A DNA stretch of 64,000 bases from Actinomycetes bacterium (GTDB lineage: Bacteria; Actinomycetota; Acidimicrobiia; Acidimicrobiales; RAAP-2): NCBI GenBank assembly GCA_021791845.1, contig JAJYVT010000006.1:1-64000 (forward strand), given 5' to 3'. The notes under the pieces are model-generated. The model saw only the letters and a program-made list of their open reading frames with translations, did not search any database and had not been told where the DNA came from. How positions within the stretch are numbered: the stretch's first letter is position 1; each line of letters starts with the position of its first letter. Shown piece after piece: positions 1-8,659 of this stretch. The position numbers and the translations under genes are program-made.

Positions 1-605
1 GGCTGGAGGACCTGCGGGCGGTCGTGATCGGCATCGGGGCCGCCGGGACGGCCATCTGCAAGATCCTCCTCGACTCGGGGGTGGAGGACCTCGTGGCCGT
101 CGACCGGCACGGGCCGCTCGACCCGGCGGACCGGGACCTCCCGCCGCACCAGCGCGAGGTGGTGGCGCGCTCCAGGGCCCGGCCTGTCTCGAGCCTGGAG
201 GAGGCGCTCGCCGGCGCCGACGTGGTGGTCGCCGTCAGCCGCCGGGGCGCCTTCGAGCCCGAGGTGCTCACCAAGATGGCGCCCACCCCGATCGTCTTCG
301 CCCTGGCCAACCCCGAGCCCGAGGTGTACCTGGACGAGATCCCTCCCGGCGCCCTGCTGGCGACCGGCCGCTCGGACCTGCCCAACCAGGTCAACAACGC
401 GCTGTGCTTCCCCGGCATCTTCCGCGGCGCGCTGGACGCCCGGGCCAGCCGGATCACCCGCCGCATGCAGGTGGCGGCGGCCCACGCCATCGCCGAGGCG
501 GTGACCGACGCCGAGCGGGCGATCGGGGTGATCGTCCCCTCGCTGTTCCACGCCGACGTCCACGCCAAGGTGGCGGCGGCGGTGGAGGCCGTGGCTGGAG
601 CGTGA
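1..605 (+). CDS. NAD(P)-dependent malic enzyme, C-terminal part (gene runs in from the left edge)
   Basis: Malic enzyme oxidatively decarboxylates malate to pyruvate in the cytoplasm. Only the last ~200 codons are present, and the reading frame is open from base 3. The nucleotide-binding glycine motif GIGAAGTA lies at the left edge. The family's C-terminal signatures follow: FALANPEPEV, then ATGRSDLPNQVNNALCFPGIF, then a helical tail rich in Ala and Arg. These match the short bacterial NAD malic enzymes (SfcA/YtsJ type). The N-terminal catalytic Tyr/Lys domain is outside the window, so cofactor preference cannot be judged. The gene ends with TGA at 603-605, and a probable promoter for the next gene starts about 45 bases later. 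Confidence 0.9.
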   Translation, partial: LEDLRAVVIGIGAAGTAICKILLDSGVEDLVAVDRHGPLDPADRDLPPHQREVVARSRARPVSSLEEALAGADVVVAVSRRGAFEPEVLTKMAPTPIVFALANPEPEVYLDEIPPGALLATGRSDLPNQVNNALCFPGIFRGALDARASRITRRMQVAAAHAIAEAVTDAERAIGVIVPSLFHADVHAKVAAAVEAVAGA

Positions 606-650
606 GCGCCCGACCCGGGGTCGGTCACCCCGGGGCGGAGCTCGTCGTCG

Positions 651-656
651 TAAGGT
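651..656 (+). promoter_or_regulatory. -10 element (TAAGGT) for a leaderless transcript
   Basis: TAAGGT fits the actinobacterial TAnnnT -10 pattern. Its first base lies 14 bases before the GTG at 665, so transcription would begin almost at the start codon. This spacing is the main reason for choosing GTG 665 as the start of the next gene. No clear -35 is seen. Confidence 0.4.
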
Positions 657-664
657 GGCCGGAC

Positions 665-2821
665 GTGGCCAAGCAGGGGAGGCACCGGCATCCGGGGCGC
701 CACGGGCGCCAGACGGGCGGCAGGGTGACGCCCCGGGGGACGCCGTCGCCCGGTCCCGGTCCCGGCCCCGGTCACGGTCCCGGCCCGGGGCCCGCAAGCG
801 GCTACCGGCCTCGAAGTGAGCCGGACCGCAGCGAGCCCGACATCCTGCGCGGCGTCCGGGCAAGGCTCGCCACGGGGGAGCCGCTCGACCTGCTCGCCGA
901 GGTCTCCTCGCTGGTGTCGGCGGTCGACCCCCGGAGCCAGGCACCGTTCGCCCGAGCCCGCACCGAGCGGGCCGGCCGTGGTGGGGCGGCGGGGGGGCAG
1001 CCGCCCGGGCGGCGGACACACCGGGGTCCCCGCCACGACGCCGCAGGCTCGGAGGCGGGGCTGCCGTCGCTCGACGAGCTGGTCCGGTCCTTCGTCGACG
1101 TGGACCGGTTCGAGACGACGGCGCTCCTGGCCGCCATCGCGGTCATGGCCCCCGACGAGCTCGTCCGGGCCCGCGCCCGTCGGGAGGTCGCCGTCCGTGC
1201 CCACGCGCTGCCGCCCTGGCTGGCCGGGCTCGGCGCGGCCCGCGCCGGGCGGACCATGGAGATGGTCCACGTGCTGGGGGACGGCGACGACCTCCTGGTG
1301 GAGCTGGAGCTGCCCGGCACCGCCCGGGGGCCCGCCCGCGCCGACCGCGTACCGCCGCAGGTCTTCACGGTGGTCGTGTACGTCGACCACAACCTCGGCA
1401 CGGTCGTGAAGGACGCCTTCCCCGTGCCCGGGCCGATCGACGACCTGGTGGCGGTGATGCAGGCCCACGCCGAGACAAGGGCCGACACGACGTGGCGCAC
1501 GCTGGACCCGGCCGACGCCCGGGCCCGCATCATCGAAGCCGTCGACCGCGGGGCGCTGGTCCACCCCCCGTTCGAGGGCGACGCATGGCCGGCCTGCCGC
1601 CCGCTGGTCGAGTGGGCGCTGCGTCTGCTGCCACCCGGCGGGCGGGGCTACGAGCGGCCGGAATGGAGCGAGGAGTCGAAGGAGGCCCTGGCCGAGGCGT
1701 TCTTCGCCTCGCCCATGGCGGCAGAGCTGCACAGCCGGTCCGGCCGCGAGCTGCTCGACCCGATCCTGCGGTTCGCCATCAATGACGGCGCCGGGGACCC
1801 GTTGCGCTGGAGCCCGGTGTCGGTGGAGATCCTGCTCACCGACTGGGTCCCGAGGAAGATCGCCGCGCCCCCCGCCTTCCTCAGGGCGCTGCCCGACGTG
1901 CTGCGCGCCTTCATCGCCTACGCCCACGCCCAGCGTGGCATCCGGCGGGCGCTGACGGCCGAGACCCTCGAGGCCGTCGACCGCTGCCAGCCCGAGTACG
2001 AGCGGGCGATCGCCACGCCGCGGCAGGACGGCCCCCGCGCCCTTTTGGCCGCGATCGAGGCGCTCGACCCACGCCGGCCGTGGGAGCTTCCCGGGTGGTC
2101 CGAGGACAGCCACGGCCTGACAACCCTGGAGGACGGGACAGCCCTGGAGGACGGGACAGGCGAGGAGGACGGGACAGCCCTGGAGGGCGGGACAGCCCTG
2201 GAGGGCGGGACAGGCGAGGAGGACGGTCCGGACCTCTTCGAGCTGATGCTCGGGTTCCTGCGGGCGGAGGTCGGCGGCGCCGAGGCGCTGGACGCGCTCG
2301 ACGCCCGGCCACTTCCCGACGAGCCGTTCGCCTGGGAGGACGTCCCCGTCGACGTCGCTCCCAAGGTGGCCGACGTGCTGGCGGCGTGCGACCGGTGCTG
2401 CGACCACCTGCTGGACGCCGAGTACCGGACGGCCTGCCGGCGCTACCTCGCCCGGTTGGCGACCGCCGCGCCCGGCGCGTTCGGCCGGCGCGGGCGGGCC
2501 GACACCACGGCGGCGGCGATCTGCTGGACCGTCGGCAAGGCGAACGACCTCTTCTCGCGTCACCCGGGCGGTCTGCGCGTGAAGGACCTGACGGCCCATT
2601 TCGGCGTCGCGCAGGGGAGCGTCTCGAGGCGGGCCGCCACCTTGCTGCAGGAGGCGGGCATCCAGCCCGGCCAGGGCACCCTGGCGTGGGACGTCACCCT
2701 GGGCGACGCCGCCCTGCTCGTCTCGGGGCACCGCCGCCGGATCGTCCGGCGACGCGACGCCCTGCGACGCCTCCTGGGCGACACGACGCCCGGCGCCTCC
2801 GGGGACCGGATCGGGGACTGA
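665..2821 (+). CDS. Unrecognised 718-residue protein with C-terminal helix-turn-helix (possibly DUF6398)
   Basis: Function is unknown. The GTG start at 665 is preferred because it follows a -10 box at leaderless distance; GTG 725 is an alternative. The first ~80 residues are a Pro/Gly/Arg-rich low-complexity stretch. A mostly helical, acidic central region follows. A linker near residues 487-522 is encoded by six copies of an 18-bp repeat and reads as LEDGTA/GEEDGT units. The C-terminal ~130 residues contain a conserved-looking helix (LLDAEYRTACRRYLARL). After it comes a winged-helix-like segment (VKDLTAHFGVAQGSVSRRAATL) that looks like a DNA-binding helix-turn-helix. The C-terminal part resembles the DUF6398 domain as I remember it, which I could not check. 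It stands alone between malic enzyme and ileS. It could be a regulator with a large sensor region. Confidence 0.6.
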   Translation: MAKQGRHRHPGRHGRQTGGRVTPRGTPSPGPGPGPGHGPGPGPASGYRPRSEPDRSEPDILRGVRARLATGEPLDLLAEVSSLVSAVDPRSQAPFARARTERAGRGGAAGGQPPGRRTHRGPRHDAAGSEAGLPSLDELVRSFVDVDRFETTALLAAIAVMAPDELVRARARREVAVRAHALPPWLAGLGAARAGRTMEMVHVLGDGDDLLVELELPGTARGPARADRVPPQVFTVVVYVDHNLGTVVKDAFPVPGPIDDLVAVMQAHAETRADTTWRTLDPADARARIIEAVDRGALVHPPFEGDAWPACRPLVEWALRLLPPGGRGYERPEWSEESKEALAEAFFASPMAAELHSRSGRELLDPILRFAINDGAGDPLRWSPVSVEILLTDWVPRKIAAPPAFLRALPDVLRAFIAYAHAQRGIRRALTAETLEAVDRCQPEYERAIATPRQDGPRALLAAIEALDPRRPWELPGWSEDSHGLTTLEDGTALEDGTGEEDGTALEGGTALEGGTGEEDGPDLFELMLGFLRAEVGGAEALDALDARPLPDEPFAWEDVPVDVAPKVADVLAACDRCCDHLLDAEYRTACRRYLARLATAAPGAFGRRGRADTTAAAICWTVGKANDLFSRHPGGLRVKDLTAHFGVAQGSVSRRAATLLQEAGIQPGQGTLAWDVTLGDAALLVSGHRRRIVRRRDALRRLLGDTTPGASGDRIGD
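2123..2230 (+). repeat. 18-bp tandem repeat, six units, inside the coding region
   Basis: Six in-frame 18-bp units run from 2123 to 2230; a typical unit is GCCCTGGAGGACGGGACA. They encode an acidic Leu/Glu-Asp-Gly-Thr linker. The unit length is a multiple of three, so copy-number change would lengthen or shorten the linker without a frameshift. Confidence 0.9.
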
Positions 2822-2875
2822 ACGTCGGGCACTGAGCTTCGGGTACCGAGCTTCGGGCACTGAGCTTCGGGCACT
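2820..2875. repeat. 14-bp tandem repeat, four units, at the 3' end of the unknown gene
   Basis: Four units of the pattern GAGCTTCGGGCACT run from 2820 to 2875; the first and second units diverge slightly. The array begins inside the stop codon of the upstream gene and ends 60 bases before ileS. It may form part of the ileS leader or a transcription end point. Confidence 0.85.
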
Positions 2876-2935
2876 GAACGCAGCGCATTAGGCTCTACCG
2901 ACCACCCGGAGACCGAGAGCCGAGCCCCACCCCCC

Positions 2936-5900
2936 GTGTTCCGCCACCTGCCACCCGACGTCGACTTCGTGACCCTCGAGGACGAGGAGCTCGCCCGCTG
3001 GCGCGAGCGGGACGTCTTCCACCGCTCGGTGGAGCGCCGGGCCGGGGCGGAGGAGTGGGTCTTCTACGAAGGGCCGCCCACCGCCAACGGGAAGCCGGGG
3101 CTCCACCACGTCTGGGCCCGGGTCTACAAGGACCTCTTCTGCCGCTACCGCACCATGCGCGGCTACCGGGTGCAGCGGCGGGCCGGATGGGACACCCACG
3201 GCCTGCCGGTCGAGGTGGAGGTGGAGAAGCGCCTCGGGGTGAACGGCAAGCGCCAGATCGAAGAGGAGGTCGGGATCGCCGAGTTCGTCCGGCTGTGCCG
3301 GGAGTCGGTCCAGGGCTACGTGGCCGACTGGGAGGCCCTCACCGAGCGCATCGGCTACTGGCTCGACACCGACCACGCCTACTGGACCTTCGACCCGAGC
3401 TACGTGCAGTCCGTCTGGTGGCTGCTGAAGCAGCTGTTCGACGCCGGCCTCCTCTACGAGGACCTGAAGGTCGTGCCCTACTGCCCCCGTTGCGGGACCG
3501 CCCTCTCCAGCCACGAGCTGGGCCAGCCCGAGGTCTACACCGAGGAGGAGGACGAGTCGGCCTACGTGAAGCTGGCCGTGGTGGACGCCGACCCGGCGGT
3601 GGTGGGCGACGCCCGGTGGCTGCTCGTGTGGACGACCACGCCGTGGACGCTCCTCTCCAACACCGGCGTCGCCGCCCATCCCGACCTCGCCTACGTGGTG
3701 GTGGACGGGATGGTCGTGGCCGAGGCGCTTGCCGACGAGGCGCTGGGGGAGGGTGCGGCGGCCCGCGCCACCCACCGCCTGGTCGGTCGGGACCTGAAGG
3801 ACCTGCGCTACCGGCGACCCTTCGACGTGGTCCCCGTCCCCGCCGGCGAGGACGCCTCGCGGGGGTGGCGGGTGGTGCTGGCCGACTTCGTCACCACCGA
3901 CGAGGGGACCGGGCTCGTCCACCTGGCGCCCGCCTTCGGCGAGATCGACCGCCAGGTGGGCCGGGCCGAGGGGCTGCCCACGCTCAACCCGGTCGGCCCC
4001 GACGGCCGGTTCACCTCCGACGGCGGGTTCGTCGCCGGCCAGGCGGTGCGGGACGCCAACGGCGTGGTCAACGACCGCCTGGAGGAGGCCGGCCTCCTCT
4101 TCAAGCGCCACCACTACCGCCACACGTACCCGCACTGCTGGCGCTGCGGGACGGCCCTCATCTACTGGGGGAAGCCCAGTTGGTACGTGGCCACCTCGGA
4201 GCGCAAGCGAGACCTGATCGCCGCCAACCACACGGTGGCGTGGCATCCGCCCTACATCCGCGATGGCCGCTTCGGCGAGTGGCTGGAGAACAACGTGGAC
4301 TGGGCGCTCTCGCGCGACCGCTACTGGGGGACGCCGCTCCCAATCTGGCGGTGCGAGGACGGCCACGTCCTGTGCGTCGGCTCGCTGCAGGAGCTCTCGG
4401 AGCTGGCCGGGCGGGACGTCACCGGCGTCGACCCGCACCGCCCCGCCATCGACGAGGTGGCGTTCCCCTGTCCCGAGTGCGCGGCCGTGGCCGGGGCGCA
4501 GGTGGCGGCGGGGTCGGCCACCGGGTACGTGGAATCGGAGCTGCCCATCGCCACCGCCCGGCGCATCGAGCCGGTGATCGACGCCTGGTTCGACTCGGGT
4601 TCGATGCCGGCGGCCCAGGTCGGCTACCCGCACGCCGCCGGCTCCAAGGACGCCTTCCGGTTCCCGGCCGACTTCGTGGCCGAGGCCATCGACCAGACGC
4701 GGGGCTGGTTCTACTCCCTCCTCGCCGTGAACACCCTCGACTTCGGGAAGGCCCCCTACCGCCACGTGATGGTGCTCGGGCACCTGGTGGACGCCGACGG
4801 CCGGAAGATGTCCAAGTCCAAGGGCAACGTGGTCGACCCCTGGGACCTCGTGCGCTCGCGCGGCGCCGACCCGCTGCGGTGGTGGATGTTCTCGCAGGGA
4901 TCGCCGTGGACGCCCACCCGGGTGAGCGTGGGAGCCGTCGACACCTCGATGCGGGGCACCCTGCTCACGCTGTGGAACACCGTCGGCTTCTTCACCACGT
5001 ACGCCTCCCTCAACGGCTTCGACCCGGCCGACCCGGCCGTGCCGGCACCGCACGAGCGGCCCGTGCTCGACCGCTGGCTCCGGTCCCGGCTTGCCACGAC
5101 GGTGCAGGCGGTCACCGACGGCCTCGACGCCTACGAGCCGCTCGAGGCGGCCGCCGCCCTCGGGCAGCTGGTGGACGACCTGTCGAACTGGTACGTGCGG
5201 CGGAGCCGCCGGCGGTTCTGGCGGACCGACCCCGACACCCCGCCCTCCGACGCGCTGGCCGCCCAGGCCACCTTGCACGAGGCGCTCGCGGCGGTCGTCC
5301 TCCTCTTGGCGCCGTTCTGCCCGTTCGTGAGCGAGCGGCTGTGGCGCGCCCTCGGGGGGGAGACGGAGGCGGCGGGGGGCGTGGACTCGGTGCACCTGTG
5401 CACATGGCCGCGCCCGGACCCCGACGCGCTCGACCAGCCGCTCGAGGAGCAGATGGCCCTGGCGCGGCGGCTTGCATCCCTCGGGCGGGCCGCCCGGAGC
5501 GAGGCGGGCGTGCGGGTCCGCCAGCCGCTGGCCCGGGCTCTCGTCTTCCTCGCCCCCGGCTCGCCGACGATCCTCTCCGACATGGTGGCCGACGAGCTGA
5601 ACGTGGACGAGGTGGTGGTGGCGGCGGAGCTGGGCGACGTCCTCACCCTGGAGCTCGTGCCCAACTTCCGGGCGCTCGGGCCCCGGCTGGGCGAGGCGGT
5701 GAAGCGGGTGCGGCCCGCCCTGGCATCGCTGGACGCGGCGCGCGCCGCCGGCACGCTCGAGTCCGGCGGCACCGTCACCGTGACCCTCGACGACGTCCCG
5801 GTCGAGCTCGGCCCCGAGGAGGTCGAGGTCCGCGTCCGGGGTCAGGCCGGGTTCGCCGTCTCCCGCGAGGGCGGCGCCGTGGTGGCCCTCGACCTCGCCC

Positions 5901-6229
5901 TCACCGACGACCTGCGTCGCCGCGGGCTGCTGCGCGAGGTCGTGCGCCAGCTCCAGGACCTGCGCCGCGCCCGGGGCCTGGCGGTGTCCGACCGGATCCG
6001 GCTGTGGCTGACCGGCGTGCCGGCCGAGCTCTTCGACGCCGTCGCCCGCGAGGTGCTTGCGGTGTCGGTGGAGGTCGGCCCCGGCCCCGGGGAGGGAGCG
6101 CCGCTGGACCTCGCCGGCGCCGAGGAGCCGGCCACCGGCGCCGCCGATGCCGGCGCTCGCGGTGCAGGAGCCGCCGGCGGCGCACCGGGCGCCGACGCCG
6201 TGCCGGCCGCCTGGCTCGAGCGGGCCTGA
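2936..6229 (+). CDS. ileS: Isoleucyl-tRNA synthetase
   Basis: This cytoplasmic class I synthetase charges tRNA-Ile with isoleucine. It is 1097 residues from GTG 2936. The HIGH-type motif is PGLHH at residues 54-58. The KMSKS loop is intact at 624-628, inside DGRKMSKSKGNVVDP. The editing domain carries the WTTTPWTLLSN signature of the CP1 domain. A CPRCG and a CWRCG pair may hold zinc. The length, the PGLHH motif and an extended C-terminus without the usual Cys-rich finger suggest the type 2 (eukaryote-like) IleRS, a group often insensitive to mupirocin; this is inferred from family knowledge. The last ~40 residues are a low-complexity Ala/Gly tail. Upstream TAGGCT (2885-2890) could be a -10 box. 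Confidence 0.97.
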   Translation: MFRHLPPDVDFVTLEDEELARWRERDVFHRSVERRAGAEEWVFYEGPPTANGKPGLHHVWARVYKDLFCRYRTMRGYRVQRRAGWDTHGLPVEVEVEKRLGVNGKRQIEEEVGIAEFVRLCRESVQGYVADWEALTERIGYWLDTDHAYWTFDPSYVQSVWWLLKQLFDAGLLYEDLKVVPYCPRCGTALSSHELGQPEVYTEEEDESAYVKLAVVDADPAVVGDARWLLVWTTTPWTLLSNTGVAAHPDLAYVVVDGMVVAEALADEALGEGAAARATHRLVGRDLKDLRYRRPFDVVPVPAGEDASRGWRVVLADFVTTDEGTGLVHLAPAFGEIDRQVGRAEGLPTLNPVGPDGRFTSDGGFVAGQAVRDANGVVNDRLEEAGLLFKRHHYRHTYPHCWRCGTALIYWGKPSWYVATSERKRDLIAANHTVAWHPPYIRDGRFGEWLENNVDWALSRDRYWGTPLPIWRCEDGHVLCVGSLQELSELAGRDVTGVDPHRPAIDEVAFPCPECAAVAGAQVAAGSATGYVESELPIATARRIEPVIDAWFDSGSMPAAQVGYPHAAGSKDAFRFPADFVAEAIDQTRGWFYSLLAVNTLDFGKAPYRHVMVLGHLVDADGRKMSKSKGNVVDPWDLVRSRGADPLRWWMFSQGSPWTPTRVSVGAVDTSMRGTLLTLWNTVGFFTTYASLNGFDPADPAVPAPHERPVLDRWLRSRLATTVQAVTDGLDAYEPLEAAAALGQLVDDLSNWYVRRSRRRFWRTDPDTPPSDALAAQATLHEALAAVVLLLAPFCPFVSERLWRALGGETEAAGGVDSVHLCTWPRPDPDALDQPLEEQMALARRLASLGRAARSEAGVRVRQPLARALVFLAPGSPTILSDMVADELNVDEVVVAAELGDVLTLELVPNFRALGPRLGEAVKRVRPALASLDAARAAGTLESGGTVTVTLDDVPVELGPEEVEVRVRGQAGFAVSREGGAVVALDLALTDDLRRRGLLREVVRQLQDLRRARGLAVSDRIRLWLTGVPAELFDAVAREVLAVSVEVGPGPGEGAPLDLAGAEEPATGAADAGARGAGAAGGAPGADAVPAAWLERA

Positions 6230-6259
6230 GGGCCAGCGGCACCGCCGGCGGCGCCCCGT

Positions 6260-6275
6260 CGTCGCAAGCGCGACG
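6260..6275 (+). terminator. Small hairpin after ileS
   Basis: CGTCGC and GCGACG form a 6-bp stem with a four-base AAGC loop, 30 bases after the ileS stop codon. There is no T-tract. It could help end the ileS transcript, but it is weak. Confidence 0.3.
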
Positions 6276-6340
6276 GGAGCGGGGGGCTTCCGCCCGGCAG
6301 CGCTCGGTTGCCGCATTCGGCATGCGCCGACGTCCAAAAT

Positions 6341-6357
6341 TTCGTTTGCATAACGAA
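6341..6357. promoter_or_regulatory. Inverted repeat TTCGTT-N5-AACGAA upstream of the protease
   Basis: Two perfect 6-bp arms, TTCGTT and AACGAA, flank TGCAT. The site is in an AT-richer island (about 6335-6375) within very GC-rich DNA, 65 bases before the protease start. It looks like a repressor or activator site for the secreted protease. The binding protein is unknown. Confidence 0.45.
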
Positions 6358-6421
6358 GCCGAAGCTTCTAAGGTCCGACCCAACTGGAGGTGGCCGTCCG
6401 GCCACCGTCAAGGGGGTGGGT

Positions 6422-8599
6422 ATGAAACTCAACGCTCGGTGGGCGTTTCGTGCCGCGGTGCTGGCCGGCGCAGTAGCCGTCGGCGCCCCGATGCTGATCG
6501 TGTCGGGGCAAGCGGCGGCAGCCGGGCCGGGGCCGAACACACGGGTCCCCGTCACAGGCGGCGTGCAAGCGCCGGCCGTGCACGGTGCCCAACCGTCCGG
6601 CCCGGCCACACCGTACACATCGCTGGCCCTGTCCTTCGTCTTGAAGCCACAGAACTCCCAGCAGCTCTTTGCCGAGGCCCAGAACGGGATCGGAGGCAAC
6701 TTCGCGTCGGTTCAGCAGTTCGCGCGTGAGTACGGGGCAAACCCCCAGTACGTGCAGGCACTCGAGCAGTACCTGTCGCAATACGGGATCAAGGACTTCA
6801 CCCTGTACGCAAATGGGTTGGACCTGAAGGCAGTGGGGACCACCGCAGAGGTGGACAAGGCGTTCACAGTGCAAGAGCAGCAGTACCAGGTCCCGGGGGT
6901 TCCGGGGAAGCACGGCATGCAGGGCGTGCCGCCCCAGCACATCTACGCCCCGGGACATCATCCCATGATGCCGCAGCGCCTGGCGCAGACAATCGTGGCC
7001 ATTCTCGGCCTCACGAACTACGCGCCGTGGGTCACCCAGACGGCGCATGCGACAACCAAGCCGATCACGTCCAGCTCGACACCCTGTGTTGCGCTGACCG
7101 GGTTGCCGAACGCTTGCAACACGCCGCAGAGCTTCGCCTCCAACTACGAGCTGACAGGCCTCTACCGGCGTGGTGCGGAAGGACAGGGGCAGACGATCGG
7201 CATCGTGACGCTGGCCGCGCTCGACCCCACAGCGCCCCAGCACTTCTGGTCCACAGTGCTGCACTTGCCGCCGAGCGGCCGGACGGTGACGGTCGACACA
7301 GTCGACGGTGGCCCTGGTAAGCCGTCAACAGCGGCCGGCACGGGTGAGACCGACCTGGACACCGAGCAGTCCGGCGCCCTTGCCCCGGACGCCAACGTGG
7401 TCGTCTACCAAGCGCCCAACACCACAGCAGGCTTCGTGGACGCCTTCATGACGGCCGCCAGCCAGAACGTGGCCGGCTCCGTGTCGGCCAGCTGGGGCGA
7501 GGCCGAGGCCCTGATCGAGGCGTACGGGGCGTCGGGCTTCATCTCCTCCGGCTACCAGGCGTCGTTCGACGAGGTGTTCGCCGAGATGGCCCTCCAGGGG
7601 CAGTCGACCTTCGTCGCCTCCGGCGACTCGGCCGCCTATGCCGACAACCGCACAACCGGCGGCCAGTGGACCACACTGGGGGTCGGGGCACCGGCGAGCA
7701 GCCCATACACCACGGCTGCCGGCGGCACCACCTTGCCCTGGGCGGGCAAGGCCACCTTCACATTCGGCACGCCCACCGCACCGTTCCCCCTCACCGGGTC
7801 GGCCACGGTGACCGCCCAGCGAGCGTGGGGATGGGACTACCTCGCCAAGGCCCTGCACGCGACAAACCCGACAATTGCCTTCGCCACATTCGCCCCCGGC
7901 TTCATCCTCGGGAGCACCGGCGGGTACAGCACGCTCGAGCCGATGCCGGGCTACCAGCGGGGCGTGCCGGGTGTCCAGCGGTACAGCGACGTGCAGTACT
8001 TCATGCCGACGGCAACCAAGACAGTCGCTACAACCACATACGGCCACAAGTACAAACTGAAGGGCTTCAAGGTCGTGACCACAGTGTCGGTCACACCGAC
8101 ACCTGCGGTGGCTCCGGGCACGAGCAGCGGTGGACGGGCCGTCCCTGACGTCTCGGCCGACGCCGACCCGTTCACGGGCTACCTGCTCTACAACCCCAGC
8201 GCCACAACAGGGAAGCCGCTGCAGGGAGGTTGGGGAGGCACGAGCTTCGTGGCGCCTCAGCTGAACGGCTCCGACGCGGTGATCGAATCTGCGGCCGGGC
8301 ATCGGATCGGGTTCTGGAACCCGTCGATCTATCGGTTCGCCACCGGGCGCAATTCACCGTTCACGCCGCTGAACCAGCCCGGGACGACAAACGACAACTG
8401 GTTCTACACGGGCACGCCGGGCACGGTGTACAACCCGGCCACCGGGCTCGGGATCCCGAACCTGACCGCGCTGGCGGCCGACTTCGGCGGTCCGGGCGGA
8501 CCCGGTGGGCCGGGCGGACCCGGTGGGCCGGGCGGACCCGGCGGTCCGGGCGGACCCGGCGGTCCGGGCGGACCCGGTGGGGGGCATCACCGGCGTTAG
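6422..8599 (+). CDS. Secreted S53 family acid serine-carboxyl peptidase (pro-kumamolisin type) with Gly-Gly-Pro tail
   Basis: An exported endopeptidase of the sedolisin/kumamolisin family, enzymes that work at acidic pH. The product is 725 residues from ATG 6422, which follows a GGGGGTGGG ribosome site. A signal peptide (basic start, hydrophobic run, Ala-Ala-Ala-Gly end) covers about residues 1-36. The activation prodomain follows to about residue 190. The catalytic domain shows Glu309 and Asp313 in GETDLD, Asp402 in ASGDSA, and the nucleophile Ser608 in GGTSFVAP, so all four family catalytic residues appear present. Two cysteines (TPCVAL and NACNT) may pair. The final 38 residues carry ten GGP triplets, one GGG and HHRR. 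ACA is unusually common as the Thr codon. It stands alone, with an inverted repeat upstream and a strong hairpin downstream. Confidence 0.93.
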   Translation: MKLNARWAFRAAVLAGAVAVGAPMLIVSGQAAAAGPGPNTRVPVTGGVQAPAVHGAQPSGPATPYTSLALSFVLKPQNSQQLFAEAQNGIGGNFASVQQFAREYGANPQYVQALEQYLSQYGIKDFTLYANGLDLKAVGTTAEVDKAFTVQEQQYQVPGVPGKHGMQGVPPQHIYAPGHHPMMPQRLAQTIVAILGLTNYAPWVTQTAHATTKPITSSSTPCVALTGLPNACNTPQSFASNYELTGLYRRGAEGQGQTIGIVTLAALDPTAPQHFWSTVLHLPPSGRTVTVDTVDGGPGKPSTAAGTGETDLDTEQSGALAPDANVVVYQAPNTTAGFVDAFMTAASQNVAGSVSASWGEAEALIEAYGASGFISSGYQASFDEVFAEMALQGQSTFVASGDSAAYADNRTTGGQWTTLGVGAPASSPYTTAAGGTTLPWAGKATFTFGTPTAPFPLTGSATVTAQRAWGWDYLAKALHATNPTIAFATFAPGFILGSTGGYSTLEPMPGYQRGVPGVQRYSDVQYFMPTATKTVATTTYGHKYKLKGFKVVTTVSVTPTPAVAPGTSSGGRAVPDVSADADPFTGYLLYNPSATTGKPLQGGWGGTSFVAPQLNGSDAVIESAAGHRIGFWNPSIYRFATGRNSPFTPLNQPGTTNDNWFYTGTPGTVYNPATGLGIPNLTALAADFGGPGGPGGPGGPGGPGGPGGPGGPGGPGGPGGGHHRR
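8486..8584 (+). repeat. Gly-Gly-Pro coding repeat (9-bp and 18-bp periodicity)
   Basis: Ninety-nine bases encode ten GGP triplets and one GGG. At DNA level, units such as GGCGGACCC, GGTGGGCCG and GGCGGTCCG alternate, giving 9-bp and 18-bp periods. It is a collagen-like but not collagen-phase (GGP rather than GPP) extension of the protease. Confidence 0.9.
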
Positions 8600-8659
8600 C
8601 AGCTCGAACGGGAGGGCCGCAGCCGCCACGTGCGGGGGCGGCCGACCGGCCGGACGGAC

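Noticed and set aside
1911-2364. Small open frames on the minus strand across the 18-bp repeat
   Set aside because: They consist only of the repeat's antisense reading (Ser/Arg/Pro-rich), without start signals or motifs.
2888-6337. Very long open frame on the strand opposite ileS, and others opposite the aldehyde dehydrogenase (33151-35520) and sbcC (50859-53105)
   Set aside because: They follow the third-codon-position GC bias of the real genes, have no family motifs and consist of Arg/Gly/Pro/His-rich sequence. They are mirror images of true coding regions.
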